From Saprolegnia diclina VS20 (Eukaryota > Oomycota > Saprolegniomycetes > Saprolegniales > Saprolegniaceae), in the NCBI RefSeq assembly GCF_000281045.1, contig NW_008246105.1, forward strand, positions 281,723-345,722: a DNA stretch of 64,000 nt, in the 5' to 3' direction. Below, one piece after another: positions 11,625 to 21,717 of this stretch. The notes under the pieces are model-generated. The model had not been told where the DNA came from, did not search any database, and saw only the letters and a program-made list of their open reading frames with translations. How positions within the stretch are numbered: position 1 is the stretch's first letter; each line of letters starts with the position of its first letter. Both the position numbers and the translations under genes were made by a program.

Positions 11625-14098
11625 CCAAAAATGTACCTGGCGTTCAGGCCCTTCCCACTTTGGCTGATATCACTTGCTTTGATCGTTTCGTCCTTGCGTT
11701 AGCGCCGATTTTGACCGCATAAAGACAGAGCAATGACACAATATGTGAAATGGTGGTGATGGTGACACCGACGATTTTGTACNNNNNNNNNNNNNNNNNN
11801 NNNNNNNNNNNNNNNNNNNNNNNNNNNNNNNNNNNNNNNNNNNNNNNNNNNNNNNNNNNNNNNNNNNNNNNNNNNNNNNNNNGCGTTAGCGCCGATTTTG
11901 ACCGCATAAAGACAGAGCAATGACACAATATGTGAAATGGTGGTGATGGTGACACCGACGATTTTGTACACCAAATATTTTGCTGCAGATCGAGTCTTAG
12001 ATCTCCGAGAGAGAGAGGTCGGGTTTACGAGGTATAAGACGGGGGCTGCTCTTAATTGAAGCCTTGTTGAAGGCGAGAAAAGGCGTGCTGGTCCATCGCG
12101 AGTGGCCGCTTCTATCGGACGGGATAAAACAACGTTTATTGAAGTCTCAATTACGTGCGAGCCGCCTGTTCTCGTCCTCAGACCACCTCCGCCCAGCGCG
12201 GGCACCCACGACGCACGCGCTGACCATCTCGACGTCCGCCGAAACGTGCATTTCTATCACTGCTTCATTGCCCGAGACGCAGTACCTTTTCATATTCCAC
12301 TCCACTGCCGATGGGAGACTTGACCATTAGTTTCACTTCCTCTCAACAAGAGGTTTCCTACCAACCAGCCCACTCCACAGGAACCTAGTTAAATTCCCTG
12401 GGATGGCCCCGCCCACCAAGAATGCGTCCGACTTGCGCAACGGCCACTCGACAGTTGCAAGCAAACTTGCGAACTACTTGGAGATTCTGCGTCTGCAACC
12501 GTGCAAGTCCCGTTGTCCGTTATCATAACTCAGCACAAAGCCCAAGCACGCGCTCTTCCTTGCGCACGAGATACGACAGGATAAGAAATGAGAAGTGTAA
12601 AATACGAAGTACACATCTTACGAGGCCATGGCCCCTTGGTACAGCTCCTTGGTAGCATCATCGACTTGAGTGAGAATGCGTTGATGGCGTTGCAGAGATG
12701 CTGCAGTTGTGAACCTTTGGGAACATCCTATTGACGACTAAGCAGTGCCGTCTGCAAGGGCTCTCGAAGATTCGCAACACGCCAAGCGACGTTGGTCCTC
12801 GTCAACTGGTAGGGTGTCGACTGAAAGTAAACTGACATCGAGGGCCTCACACGCCTTCACCAACGACGTCGGGTCGTTGCTTGCGATACCGTGCATTGAA
12901 ATCCGAATGCAATGCAGTAGCTCAGTGAAACGATCGATGATGACATCAAAATTAGGTAGGTGAACGTGGGAAACGACAAGACCAACGCTGGCAGTGTCTA
13001 TGGCCCCAATCCCGAAATTTGTTGAATTTCTCCCCATACGATATATGTAGCCGATTCGCCAACCAATTGCACTGGCGGCTTGTTAGCAAATGCTCTCTTC
13101 CTTGCTGTGGAGCGCCGTGGCGCCCGACCTGAACTGATACATGAAAGCATCTTCCATGGTCGCGCGATCTCATGTGTGTGACTTTCTTCTTTCGCGTTGA
13201 CAGGGTGAGAAAGTGCAGCGTCGATCCGCGTCCCATACATGCACCTGTGGCGAATGGAACGTCGAGATGAGTCCATACAACCCAGCTGCGCGCAACCGAG
13301 GTCAAATCGGTGACCCCGGCGATGGCATCACATGGCAAGCCGCACCTCAGGCCGAACAGCTCTCTCGGTGTGCGGTGGACGCGTACGCGAGCTGGACGAC
13401 CCGCACATTCTCAGGCGCCAGGATCGCTCCCCGTTCGAGTGCGAGCTCGGACTATCGCGTCGCCTCGGAAGCAGCGTCGTAGTGTCCTTTTTGGCGAGAC
13501 GTGACGGGCGTAATAACGGGTGAGCAAACAGCCCGGACCTTTCTAGCCACAAACACTCCATGGAAAGGCCAAGGTCCACTAAATCGAAAACACATGTGGC
13601 CGGCCACTTGACTGATCCGGGCCATTTCGCGCATACGTGTACAGTTTGACCGCACGCTCTAGCTGCACGGTCCGTCTCCGAGGTCGCCACAAGCATTCTA
13701 CTATTATACGATAAGATACTATAAGCATTTGTCGGCTTGGCGTGCCAGTTTGCCGTTGGGCCAACATTGTGTCCGCCAAGTTGCCGTTGCACTTGATGCG
13801 AAACCGCCTGGAACAAGATGACGCCGTACCCAGACTATCGGAGCTTTGTCATGAGAAAGAACCAACCGGAGCTGGAACAGGCTAGGACCAGACGCACGCG
13901 GCGACGTCGTCGGCCGGCGTCACGCGAGGATATCGATTATCCTATATTTTCTATGGAAGAATCTGGTATAGGCGCGTATGAGCAGGCGTCGTTCCGCTCA
14001 TATTTTGGCCTTTCCCGGCAGCGCACGCCATGTGGTGGGACATGTCGGCCATTCGTCACGGAGCCAATCGCTAATTTGCACCCGGCTACAGAAGCACG
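11625..14098. other. Intergenic region with assembly gap
   Basis: About 2.5 kb between cluster members A and B. It holds a 100-N gap flanked by duplicated sequence. No gene could be supported; the longest candidate (12738-13037, minus) has no recognisable motif. Confidence 0.5.
11696..11969. repeat. 100-N gap flanked by identical 87-nt copies
   Basis: Bases 11696-11782 reappear unchanged as 11883-11969, and the 100 positions between (11783-11882) are all N. The exact duplication directly abutting a round-number gap points to two contig ends that overlap but were scaffolded with a default gap rather than merged. Confidence 0.9.
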
Positions 14099-15255
14099 AT
14101 GGCGGCCGAAGCTGTCGACGAAGCGATCCTGCATCGCCGCGCGCGCAAGCGCAAGAACTCGCGCGCGTGGCGCATCAAGCACAAGGTGCGCCGCATGTCG
14201 TTGATGGACCTTGACACGATGGATACGATGCGTAGGACGCGGTGCAGTCGCTGCGCCAGACCGCCGACCTCCTCGAGCGGCAGGTCGCCGACTTGCGCAT
14301 GGTGGCGACAACGAGCAACGCATCAAGCCTCGCACAGCGCTACGAGTCCCTCGTCAAGGTCAAGCACGGGCTCATCCAGCAGAACGCATTGCTACAGCAA
14401 GCCATCGAGCGCCGAAGCGCCCTCTACACACGCCACATCACGGCCCTTGTACGCTCTCTCTTTCTCGCTCGCTCGTTGCTCAGCGCAGCGTAGATGGAAA
14501 TGGAAGTCGACAACTCGCGCATCTACGACGACCTCTTCCTGTACACAGTGCTGCAGGCCACGCAGCGCGACGTCGACAGCAACATACCAAGTGCCTTTGG
14601 GCACTCGCCGACACCGCCGCAGGTCGTGCGTGGCTGGCTCGCCAACATGGGCCAAGTCGATCAAAACACGTACTACGACGTCCGCAAAGTGCTCGGTGCG
14701 AGCGCCATGACGAGTCTCCGCGACGTCGGCGACTACCACTGGCGCGTCCGGAACGACAAGGCGGCGTACATGCGTCTCCAGAACATTGCGCAGGATTTCC
14801 AGGTCCGCGACATTGTCCTCTGCGATACATGGACTCAGAGCAAGTGTAGATCTTGCGCCAGTCCGAGTCGCTCAGCGTCTCTCGGAGCGTGTTGCAGATC
14901 GGACCCAACCTCGTCGTGCGCATCATGGTGCAGTATCAAGTGCAGCTTTCGAACGGCTTTGACTATTGCTTTATCAACCTGACGCCCGACCTCAACTCGC
15001 TCACGACCACGATGCGGTACGTTCCTGAAACGTGGGAAGCCTAGTGGCTCATATGCACGCGTGTGTAGGGTGCGGCTTGAGATTGTCGACGGCCATGTGG
15101 TCGTCTCGGCGACGGGCAAAGCCCAAGGCCCGTACGGCCCCGCACCTGAGTATACCATGTCGTACGTCATTTCGGAGATGCTTCACTGGGAGGATCTCTT
15201 GCGGTCCTCCGGCTCGGTCATCTGGCACGACGACGTCAAGCTCGAGGCGCCGTAG
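14099..15255 (+). CDS. bZIP-like transcription factor, cluster member B
   Basis: Five exons (14099-14185, 14236-14448, 14494-14802, 14850-15016, 15069-15255; 320 aa) with the same phases as the neighbouring paralogues. The basic region is LHRRARKRKNSRAWRIKHK. The coiled coil runs through VQSLRQTADLLERQVADLR and HGLIQQNALLQQAIERRSAL. The C-terminal domain has RIYDDLFLYTVLQATQ, MVQYQVQLSNGFDYCF and LTPDLNSLTT. Arginines and lysines flank an NSRAWRIK core instead of the canonical bZIP NxxAAxxSR, as in member A. The tandem position beside members A and C and the identical exon layout show origin by gene duplication. Confidence 0.75.
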
Positions 15256-15672
15256 GCAGCATTATCTAACGTTATTTCAATCACCTCCTTGTTGTCGTTC
15301 CGAGTAATCGCATCATTGTTGCGTGATCTTCTCCCGCCATAGAAGTCTGTTGTTGACAGGACAGAAGGCTGGCTGCAAGCCGCTCGCTCTCGCCGCCGCT
15401 GCGTGTGCTCTAGGCACCTGTAGCACCAGTGCAGAGCCAGCCTGCAAGCTCCCCCAGTGGAGTTCCCCACGCAGTTCACATGTGCAAGGGCCATCAAGAT
15501 CAAGATGGGCCGTCCATTCAGTACTATGAGGCAGCCGTAAACATTGTAGAAGACTAGCAGCACGCACAATGATAGCAGCCTTTGCCCGTTGCCACGGTGC
15601 CACCTGGAGCATTGGCAAGACGTACCAGGTGTTGGAGGAGCCAGCGAGAATGCATGTGGCCGATTTAAAAAA
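15256..15672. promoter_or_regulatory. Intergenic region upstream of bZIP-like member C
   Basis: A spacer of 417 bp between cluster members B and C; no gene seen. The run GATTTAAAAAAATG abuts the start codon of member C. Confidence 0.4.
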
Positions 15673-16799
15673 ATGCCCGAGTCCTCGTTGACGCTGGCGG
15701 AGCGCCGCCGTTTGCGCAAGTGCGAGAGCACGCAGCGTTGGCGCAGCAAGAAGAAGGTACGACGCTGCTTATCGCCATGACCTTCGACATGCGCTGTCTG
15801 CAGGACAACGTCGCGGCGCTCCACGCCACCGTCGCCGCGCTCGAGGACCGCGTGGCCGAGCTCCGGCTAGAGCGCGCAGGCGATATCCACGCGCTTCGCT
15901 TTGACGCGCTCTTGGAGACCAAGAACAAGCTTCTTCAGTACAACCGAGCGCTGCGCGAAGCCATCAACCGGCGCTCTGCACTACCACGCACCATCGCGCG
16001 TTGCATGGTATTGCATTGTAACTCTGCTGCGATTCCTGAGGCCACGCTAGGCGGCGTGCCGGCTCGACGACACACGCATCTTCCACGACGATTTCTTTGT
16101 TCTCGGCCAACTCCAAGCCGCAATGCGCCTCGTCGCAGCCCACGTGCCGTTGGCCTTTGCGAGTCCGACGGCCGAGACGATCCTAGTACAACGCAGCGGG
16201 TGGGCCCTCCACGGCGTGTGCCATGACGGCCGCCTCGTCACGCGCTGCGAGAAAGCCATCTACGTGCCATCGACCGACGAAAGCGTCCAGGCCATCGGCG
16301 CGCGATTCTGGGCGATGCGCAATCGCGAAGACATGTATTTGCAGCTGTGCGCCAACGCGACGAGCTTCCAGGTTCGCGCACTCTGGACTCCGTGTGCGGT
16401 ATCAAATTGCTCATCTTAGGTGCTACGGGAACTGCGTGACGGTCTCAGCGTCGCACAGACCGTCCCAAAGAGCGTCATGGCACCGCGCTTCCTCATCCAG
16501 AGTCTCGTGCATGTCCGCGATGGCTTTGACCACACGCTCATCTTTCTCTCGCCCGACTTGAGTCGCATGACGGCGGCAGTCGAGTACATTGCTCATGCAA
16601 GCTGGCTTTCGCGTCTCACCGCGTCGACTGTAGGCTGCAGTATCGCTTGCAGAACGGCTGCCTCGTCGCGCAAGTCCACGCTGTTCAACAAAACGCCAAC
16701 AAGGACATTGACATTGACGCGGCCTCTGCGCTGCATCTCTTGACCTACGTGGCAAGCGAGCTCAGCGAGATGGAGCGCTTGATCCGGCCCGTTGCGTAG
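15673..16799 (+). CDS. bZIP-like transcription factor, cluster member C
   Basis: Five exons (15673-15756, 15804-16007, 16051-16371, 16420-16583, 16634-16799; 312 aa), phases 0,0,0,2. The basic region is ERRRLRKCESTQRWRSKKK: aligned to members A and B, the Asn position is Ser and a Cys appears two residues earlier, so DNA recognition may differ. The coiled coil includes VAALHATVAALEDRVAELR and NKLLQYNRALREAINRRSAL. The C-terminal domain shows RIFHDDFFVLGQLQAAM, LVHVRDGFDHTLIFLSPDL and ends MERLIRPVA. It is the closest intact relative of the decayed copy immediately downstream. Confidence 0.75.
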
Positions 16800-16997
16800 C
16801 GTTGCGACTCATCATAACTTCTTCGTTCTCCCTAATGTTACCTTGCGTTTATGTGTTTATACTAGCATCGATAAGGTCGGCCTCCCATGCACCGCTCGTG
16901 GTCCTCGTGCGCTCAGCGCAACAGCTGAAGCAAGGGCCCATTGGGAGGGATTAAAGCTCTCAGCTCTCAGCTTCAACAAGGGTGGGAAGTGGGAAGG

Positions 16998-17095
16998 GTG
17001 CGTTTAGACTGCAACTCAAATACGCATTTCTAATATCAATATATTGTTCCAAAACTAATATAACGCATCTTTAAGAACACCTTAAGGTTTGTATG
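16998..17095 (+). repeat. 98-nt direct repeat, copy 1 (upstream of decayed bZIP-like gene)
   Basis: Begins GTGCGTTTAGACTGCAACTC and ends AAGGTTTGTATG. An imperfect copy of the same length and orientation lies at 18093-18190. In the second copy the terminal ATG is the start codon of the AT-hook gene, so the element looks like a duplicated proximal promoter/5' leader. Confidence 0.85.
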
Positions 17096-17949
17096 GGATC
17101 GAGTGATTTGCGACCACAGATGTGCCACGAGTGCGCCGCCGCTTGCGCAAGTGCGAGAGCACGCGTGCTGGTACGATGCTACTTGCCGCCATGACGTGCC
17201 CACGGGAGCAATACAGGAGAGCGTTGCATCGCTTCGCGCCAGCGTCGCCGCGCTCAAGGCCCGCGTGGCCGAGCTCCGGCATGAGCACGACGTCCACGCG
17301 CTTCGGTATGCCACCCTCTTGCAGACCAAGTACGATCTTGCAACGCGGCGGGTGGCACGGTGTGTGCCATGACGGTCGCCTCTTCACGCGTTATATCTAC
17401 GAGCCGTCGACCAACGATAATGTCCAGGCCATCGGCGCCAGCTTCTGGGCGCTGCGCAACCGCGAGGACATCCAGGTTCGCACACGGCGTTTTGTTTGTG
17501 CAGCACCGACCGGTGCCAACTTGGGGCTCCAGGGATTTCGCGAGACCTCAGCATTGCCCAGGCCATACCAAGGGGTGGCATGGCGCCGCCCTTCCTCATG
17601 CAGTGACTCGTGTACGTTCGCGATGGCTTTGGTAGCAGGCTCGTCTTCCTCTCGCCCGACTTGAGTCGCATCACGGCAGCCGTCGAATACGCCCCAAAAC
17701 TCAAGCTGTCTCTCGCGTCGCATCGGCAACCATAGGATGCAGTATCGCCTGCAGAACGACCGCCTCGTTGTTCACGTCCGCACCGTTCTAAAGGATGTCA
17801 ACAAGGACGTACTCATTGACACGGCGCGCTCGCTGCCCTTGTTAACCTACTTGGCTAGGGAGCTCCGCGAGATGGAGCGCACTGCACTTTATCTTTTCTT
17901 TGAATATGACCTTGCATGTATGATGACATCTGAAAGCCATATATCCTAA
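17093..17949 (+). pseudogene. Decayed bZIP-like gene (copy D)
   Basis: Recognisable pieces of member C occur in order but cannot be joined into one frame. The basic region starts RRRLRKCEST, then lacks the segment encoding WRSKKK before the donor GTACGATG. The coiled coil (SVAALKARVAELRHEH, then LRYATLLQTKYDL) runs directly into the sequence equivalent to RSGWALHGVCHDGRL, so the end of exon 2, intron 2 and the first part of exon 3 are deleted. A further stretch before the exon-3 donor is also missing. The ATG at 17093, in the place equivalent to the AT-hook gene start, is in a different frame from the basic region. The 3' end (MQYRLQNDRLVVHVRT, LLTYLARELREMER) is preserved. Translation as a functional transcription factor is unlikely. 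Confidence 0.75.
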
Positions 17950-18092
17950 CCGCCTAGACTGTTAGGGATTCTGTGTATGATAACATCTCGAACGCGGTGG
18001 CTGGCGTCCTCCATGGCGCTCCCATCCCCCGCTTGTGGACATCGTCGGCCCCACTCTGGGCCCCACTTCAATGGGGGCGGAAACCGTAATGC

Positions 18093-18190
18093 GTGCGTTT
18101 AGACTGCAACTCAAATGCACCATTTGAATATGTCTATATTGTTGCAAAAACTAATATAACGCACCTCTGAAACACCTTGAGGTTTGTATG
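18093..18190 (+). promoter_or_regulatory. 98-nt direct repeat, copy 2 (AT-hook gene promoter/leader)
   Basis: Second copy of the element at 16998-17095, roughly 80% alike by eye, with conserved blocks GTGCGTTTAGACTGCAACTC, AACTAATATAACGCA and GGTTTGTATG. Its last three bases are the start codon of the AT-hook gene. Confidence 0.7.
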
Positions 18191-19642
18191 CCGCGATATT
18201 GCGATCTATTCATTCGCAAATTTGCCACGTGCGGGATGACCCAACTGGACGCGTCGACGGCCGTCGTGCTCGACGCTGCGGCGCCGGCGCCTGCCGACGG
18301 GCGCGTCGTATACATCGACTGCAGCCAGAACGACGGCAGCCAAGAAGACGACGCCCAGCGCCAAGACGGCCATGCTCACGACGGCGAGGCTGACGATCCC
18401 GAGATGGCGGCCAACGTTCCCGCGACGGAAGAGGTCGACGACGATCAACGACAGGCACAGGAGGCTCCTGTCGACAGCTCTTTTCAAGGGGACGTCCGTG
18501 ACAGCTTCGCTCGCGATGACGAAGAAGAGGCTGCCTCGAGATCGCGCAACCAGGACGTTGCAGCCGGCGCGCCAGCCCGAGATGATGGCACGGTGGACGA
18601 GCCCGAGGTGACAGAGCCCAGCGATGTCGCCCAAGACGTGGTCGAGATCGACCAGCGGCAGGCGCCCGACGCTTCTATCGACCGTTCTCCCCACGACAGC
18701 GTTGAAGACGACCTCGCCCACGAAGAAGGGGCTGCGACGGCAACGTGCAGCCAAGACATTGCAGTCGGCGTGGCAGCCCAAGGCAACATCACAGTTCAAG
18801 AGCCAGTGGTCAAGCGCGGGCGTGGACGTCCAAGAAAAGTCATTCCCGAAGCTTCCGCGATGGTCGCCGAAGAGCCGACACTGAAGCGCGGGCGGGGTCG
18901 TCCGAGAAAAGCCGTTACCGAAGCTCCCGAGACGGACGAAGAGCCAGCGCCAAAGCGCGGACCGGGTCGACCAAGAAAGGACGCCACGCAGCCGCCCGCG
19001 ACGGTCGCTACATACGAAGACCACCGGCGCAGCGAGCGCATGATCCAATTCGTCGACCACAACAGAGCCGAAGCCCAAGAAGCTACACCCACCGTCCGTC
19101 GGAAGGTCGGGCGCCCGCACAAGAACGCAAGTGCAACTACTGCCACCACAACCCAGCTGCTCGAACGCAAGAGTCGCTCCAAGAAGGCTGTGCAGCGCTA
19201 TGAACACGACGATACGCACGACAACGAGTTGCCTTGCGAGATGAGCAACGTCGACGGACACGAGTCGAACCGTTCTGGAAGCGAGTACGAAGCGTCCGAC
19301 GACGACGCGTCGGATGGCGAGGATGCTGCGCCAAGCAGCGTGTTGCCATCCCACGGCAAGCGCCCCCGCGGTCGCCCTCGCAAGTACCCCAAGAAGCCCG
19401 AGAACATACCTAAAAATCCGCGTGGTCGTCCTCGCAAGCATCCCCAGACGCAGCCAAGCCAGGCGCCCGCCAAGCGTGGCCGCCCGTTTAAGATAGCACG
19501 CGTCAACCCAACGCTCGAGTCGCTGGCGCCGGGCGACGGCAGCCTCCAGACAGGCGCTGAGCCAAACGATGCGTCGCCAATGGCGGCGACTCCCGGTATG
19601 ACCTCCGAGGACTACGTCGCTGGATACCAGCTTGAGATTTAA
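18188..19642 (+). CDS. Acidic protein with seven AT-hook motifs
   Basis: Intronless, 484 aa. The first 205 residues are acidic and low-complexity. Then come seven GRP-centred AT-hooks at about 209-217 (KRGRGRPRK), 233-241 (KRGRGRPRK), 257-264 (RGPGRPRK), 304-312 (RRKVGRPHK), 391-399 (KRPRGRPRK), 410-417 (NPRGRPRK) and 428-435 (AKRGRPFK). An acidic patch ([14 protein letters not shown], about 367-380) separates the groups. AT-hooks bind the minor groove of AT-rich DNA, so a chromatin-associated HMGA-like role is likely. No catalytic or reader domain is visible. The start lies at the end of a 98-nt element duplicated upstream of the decayed bZIP-like gene. Confidence 0.85.
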   Translation: MPRYCDLFIRKFATCGMTQLDASTAVVLDAAAPAPADGRVVYIDCSQNDGSQEDDAQRQDGHAHDGEADDPEMAANVPATEEVDDDQRQAQEAPVDSSFQGDVRDSFARDDEEEAASRSRNQDVAAGAPARDDGTVDEPEVTEPSDVAQDVVEIDQRQAPDASIDRSPHDSVEDDLAHEEGAATATCSQDIAVGVAAQGNITVQEPVVKRGRGRPRKVIPEASAMVAEEPTLKRGRGRPRKAVTEAPETDEEPAPKRGPGRPRKDATQPPATVATYEDHRRSERMIQFVDHNRAEAQEATPTVRRKVGRPHKNASATTATTTQLLERKSRSKKAVQRYEHDDTHDNELPCEMSNVDGHESNRSGSEYEASDDDASDGEDAAPSSVLPSHGKRPRGRPRKYPKKPENIPKNPRGRPRKHPQTQPSQAPAKRGRPFKIARVNPTLESLAPGDGSLQTGAEPNDASPMAATPGMTSEDYVAGYQLEI

Positions 19643-19799
19643 TCGTTTAGTCGTTTTTGTATTTCCTTTCCGATAATTTGAGTCGTTGTTAGTCTTTTTA
19701 CTCTTAGTCTTCGCATAACACAATCGACTTGAGATATCAACAAACAGGCAGAGTCCAGCGCGGCAGAAGGAGGTCTACCGTCGTGGCTGGGCGAGTGGG

Positions 19800-20977
19800 C
19801 TAGGCGCAGCAGGACCGCTTCCACAGGGTGTTGTTGGCGGCATAGTCTGTCTTGCGCTTCTGCTTGGCGTGCCGAGCCAAGTGCGCGTCGAGGTCGCCGA
19901 GCGTCGCGTAGATGCGTGGGCACTGAGGGCGGCAGTGAAAGAGCTTGCTACCGCGAAACACAAACGCGCCCCACGGGCCCGCAGCAGCTGGCGCAGCAAC
20001 GGTCTCGGAGACGAGAGCAGGAGGCGGCGGCGGCGGCGAGCGCATGGAGCACTGGTGGAAGCGCAGGCCTCGCTTGGCGTTAAAGGTCAAGGCGCAGTCG
20101 CCGCAGGCAAAGACGGGCACCGCTTCCTGGATGGGCGTGGTCGGGAGCGCCAGCAAGAGGCAAGCCGCCACGGTCCCGAGCTTGTTGCGGATCTGCTCGC
20201 GAAGGTCGCGGAGACGGGCAAAATGCACCTTGGCGAGCCGAAGCACGCAGTCCGGAAGGTCCAAGTTGGCGCCGACGTCGTCCATGAGCCTGAACACCTC
20301 GCGCTTCATCTACGGAATCGGTCATATCCTGCACGCATCGGATAGTACGTACCGTGTCCTTGTAGCCGACACGTGTCTGGCGCGAGTCGAGGCCAAGCTC
20401 GTAGCACGAGAGCTCGACTTCTCTGTGCACGCGCCGGAGAAGGGTGGCCGCCGGTCCACCATCCTAAGAGAGCAAGTGACACCTACTCACATCCAACGTC
20501 TCCTCCAACAACCTTATCGATCGACGTCTGCATGTTGTAGCCCACCGAGAAGAGCGGGTTTGGCGGGGCGCCATGATGCGATCGATCCTCCTCGTCCTCG
20601 AAGCGGCGGTATGCGTTGCCTTCATACAGGCGCGAGGCCTCCAGGACGTTCCCGCAGCCGGCGCCGTCCGGGCCCATGCACACGACCGAGAGGTCCGTGG
20701 CAAGGAACTTCTCGACGTCTGCGTTGCCGCAATCTTCGCAGACGTGCGCCGGCAGCATGCTCGATGTGACAGGGGTTGCGTTGCGTCCTGCGTTCTGCAG
20801 CTCGTACTCAATGGCATGCGTGAGCTTGCGCACGCTAGCTAGCGTCATCGTCGGTACCAGCGCGCTCACGACCTGCTCGGCTATCGTCGGGGTTGCCTGC
20901 TCCGAGGGCTGCGGCTGCTGGTCGAGGCTGGCGAAGAAGGTAGCGGCGTGCGCGTCCAAGGCCGTCGTCTTCGCCAT
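19800..20977 (-). CDS. TFIIB-like factor with one cyclin repeat and C-terminal zinc fingers
   Basis: Three exons (20977-20513, 20463-20353, 20309-19800) give 361 aa. The N-terminal zinc ribbon has CEDCGNADVEKF followed by CMGPDGAGCGNVL, then the B-reader/linker-like RRFEDEEDRSHHGAPPNPL. Residues 195-240 (DVGANLDLPDCVLRLAKVHF, LGTVAACLLLAL) match the first cyclin fold of TFIIB. No second cyclin repeat follows. Instead there are two zinc-finger-like units: FACGDCALTFNAKRGLRFHQC and FHCRPQCPRIYATLGDLDAH (with a further LARH). This suggests a divergent RNA polymerase II initiation or TFIIB-related factor. It is unlikely to be the canonical TFIIB because of the missing second repeat. Confidence 0.75.
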
Positions 20978-21717
20978 GCCTGTCAGATCTGGCACCAAAA
21001 TAAAAAAAACAAAATAATTTGCTCCTGGTGTGGGCAGCAAATACAAATAGCTATACTCTTTTGTAGAATCGCGTTCCCCATGTAGCTTTGAAGCTCAAAC
21101 CAAACTCAAAACGTGTTGAATTTGTGCATCTGCCCTCAATTTAGAAATACATTGCGAGATCTCGAGCTTAGAACGGACACCAAAGCCACTTCAACAACGG
21201 ACACCAAAGCAGTCCTCCGACATCCAGTCCCCCTTGGCGCTTGTGAGCGACGACGATCCCTCGAGGCGCAGCACCCGGTCGCTGTGGCTGTCGCGTTTTC
21301 ATTCTTGTCGGTCGTTGAGGCTGAACTCAATCGGCACCGTTGAAACACGCAGGCGGATACCGAAGATTGCCAGTTTTGCGATGCTCGAGATGCAACTTTT
21401 GGCTCCGAAGACGCCTCCGCAAGCCTCGAGTTCTGTCAACTCCTGTGCACTATCCTGTCTGTACCCATGAATTTCGAAGCTTCTGACCATATTTGAGCTA
21501 CTGGCCCGGTACTATGACCAGCACCGGTAGCTCCAAGACGCCTCGTTGGCGCAGAGGCGTCTGCAGGAGCGTTGCCGTCGCCGGTGTGCCATGAGCTCGG
21601 CTCATCGCGGAAAAGCCAGCGAGAAATATTTGCGCCATTTCGATTCTGCGTATCCGGATTGCCGCAATCGGCGCCGGATAGATACGACCAAGCCATCATC
21701 GCATTATTCGCACGCAC
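20978..21717. promoter_or_regulatory. Divergent intergenic region
   Basis: 740 bp between the TFIIB-like start (minus) and the zinc-ribbon gene start (plus). TATCCGGATT at 21651-21660 and GCCGGATA at 21673-21680 lie 40-70 nt before the zinc-ribbon start. No gene is supported. Confidence 0.45.

Noticed and set aside
12738-13037. 99-codon open frame on the minus strand with some LRR-like texture
   Set aside because: No motif, no convincing exons on either side and no paralogue in the window; kept out of the gene list.
16998-18190. The two 98-nt copies as LTRs of a retrotransposon
   Set aside because: No reverse transcriptase, integrase or primer-binding site between them; the interior is a decayed bZIP-like gene.
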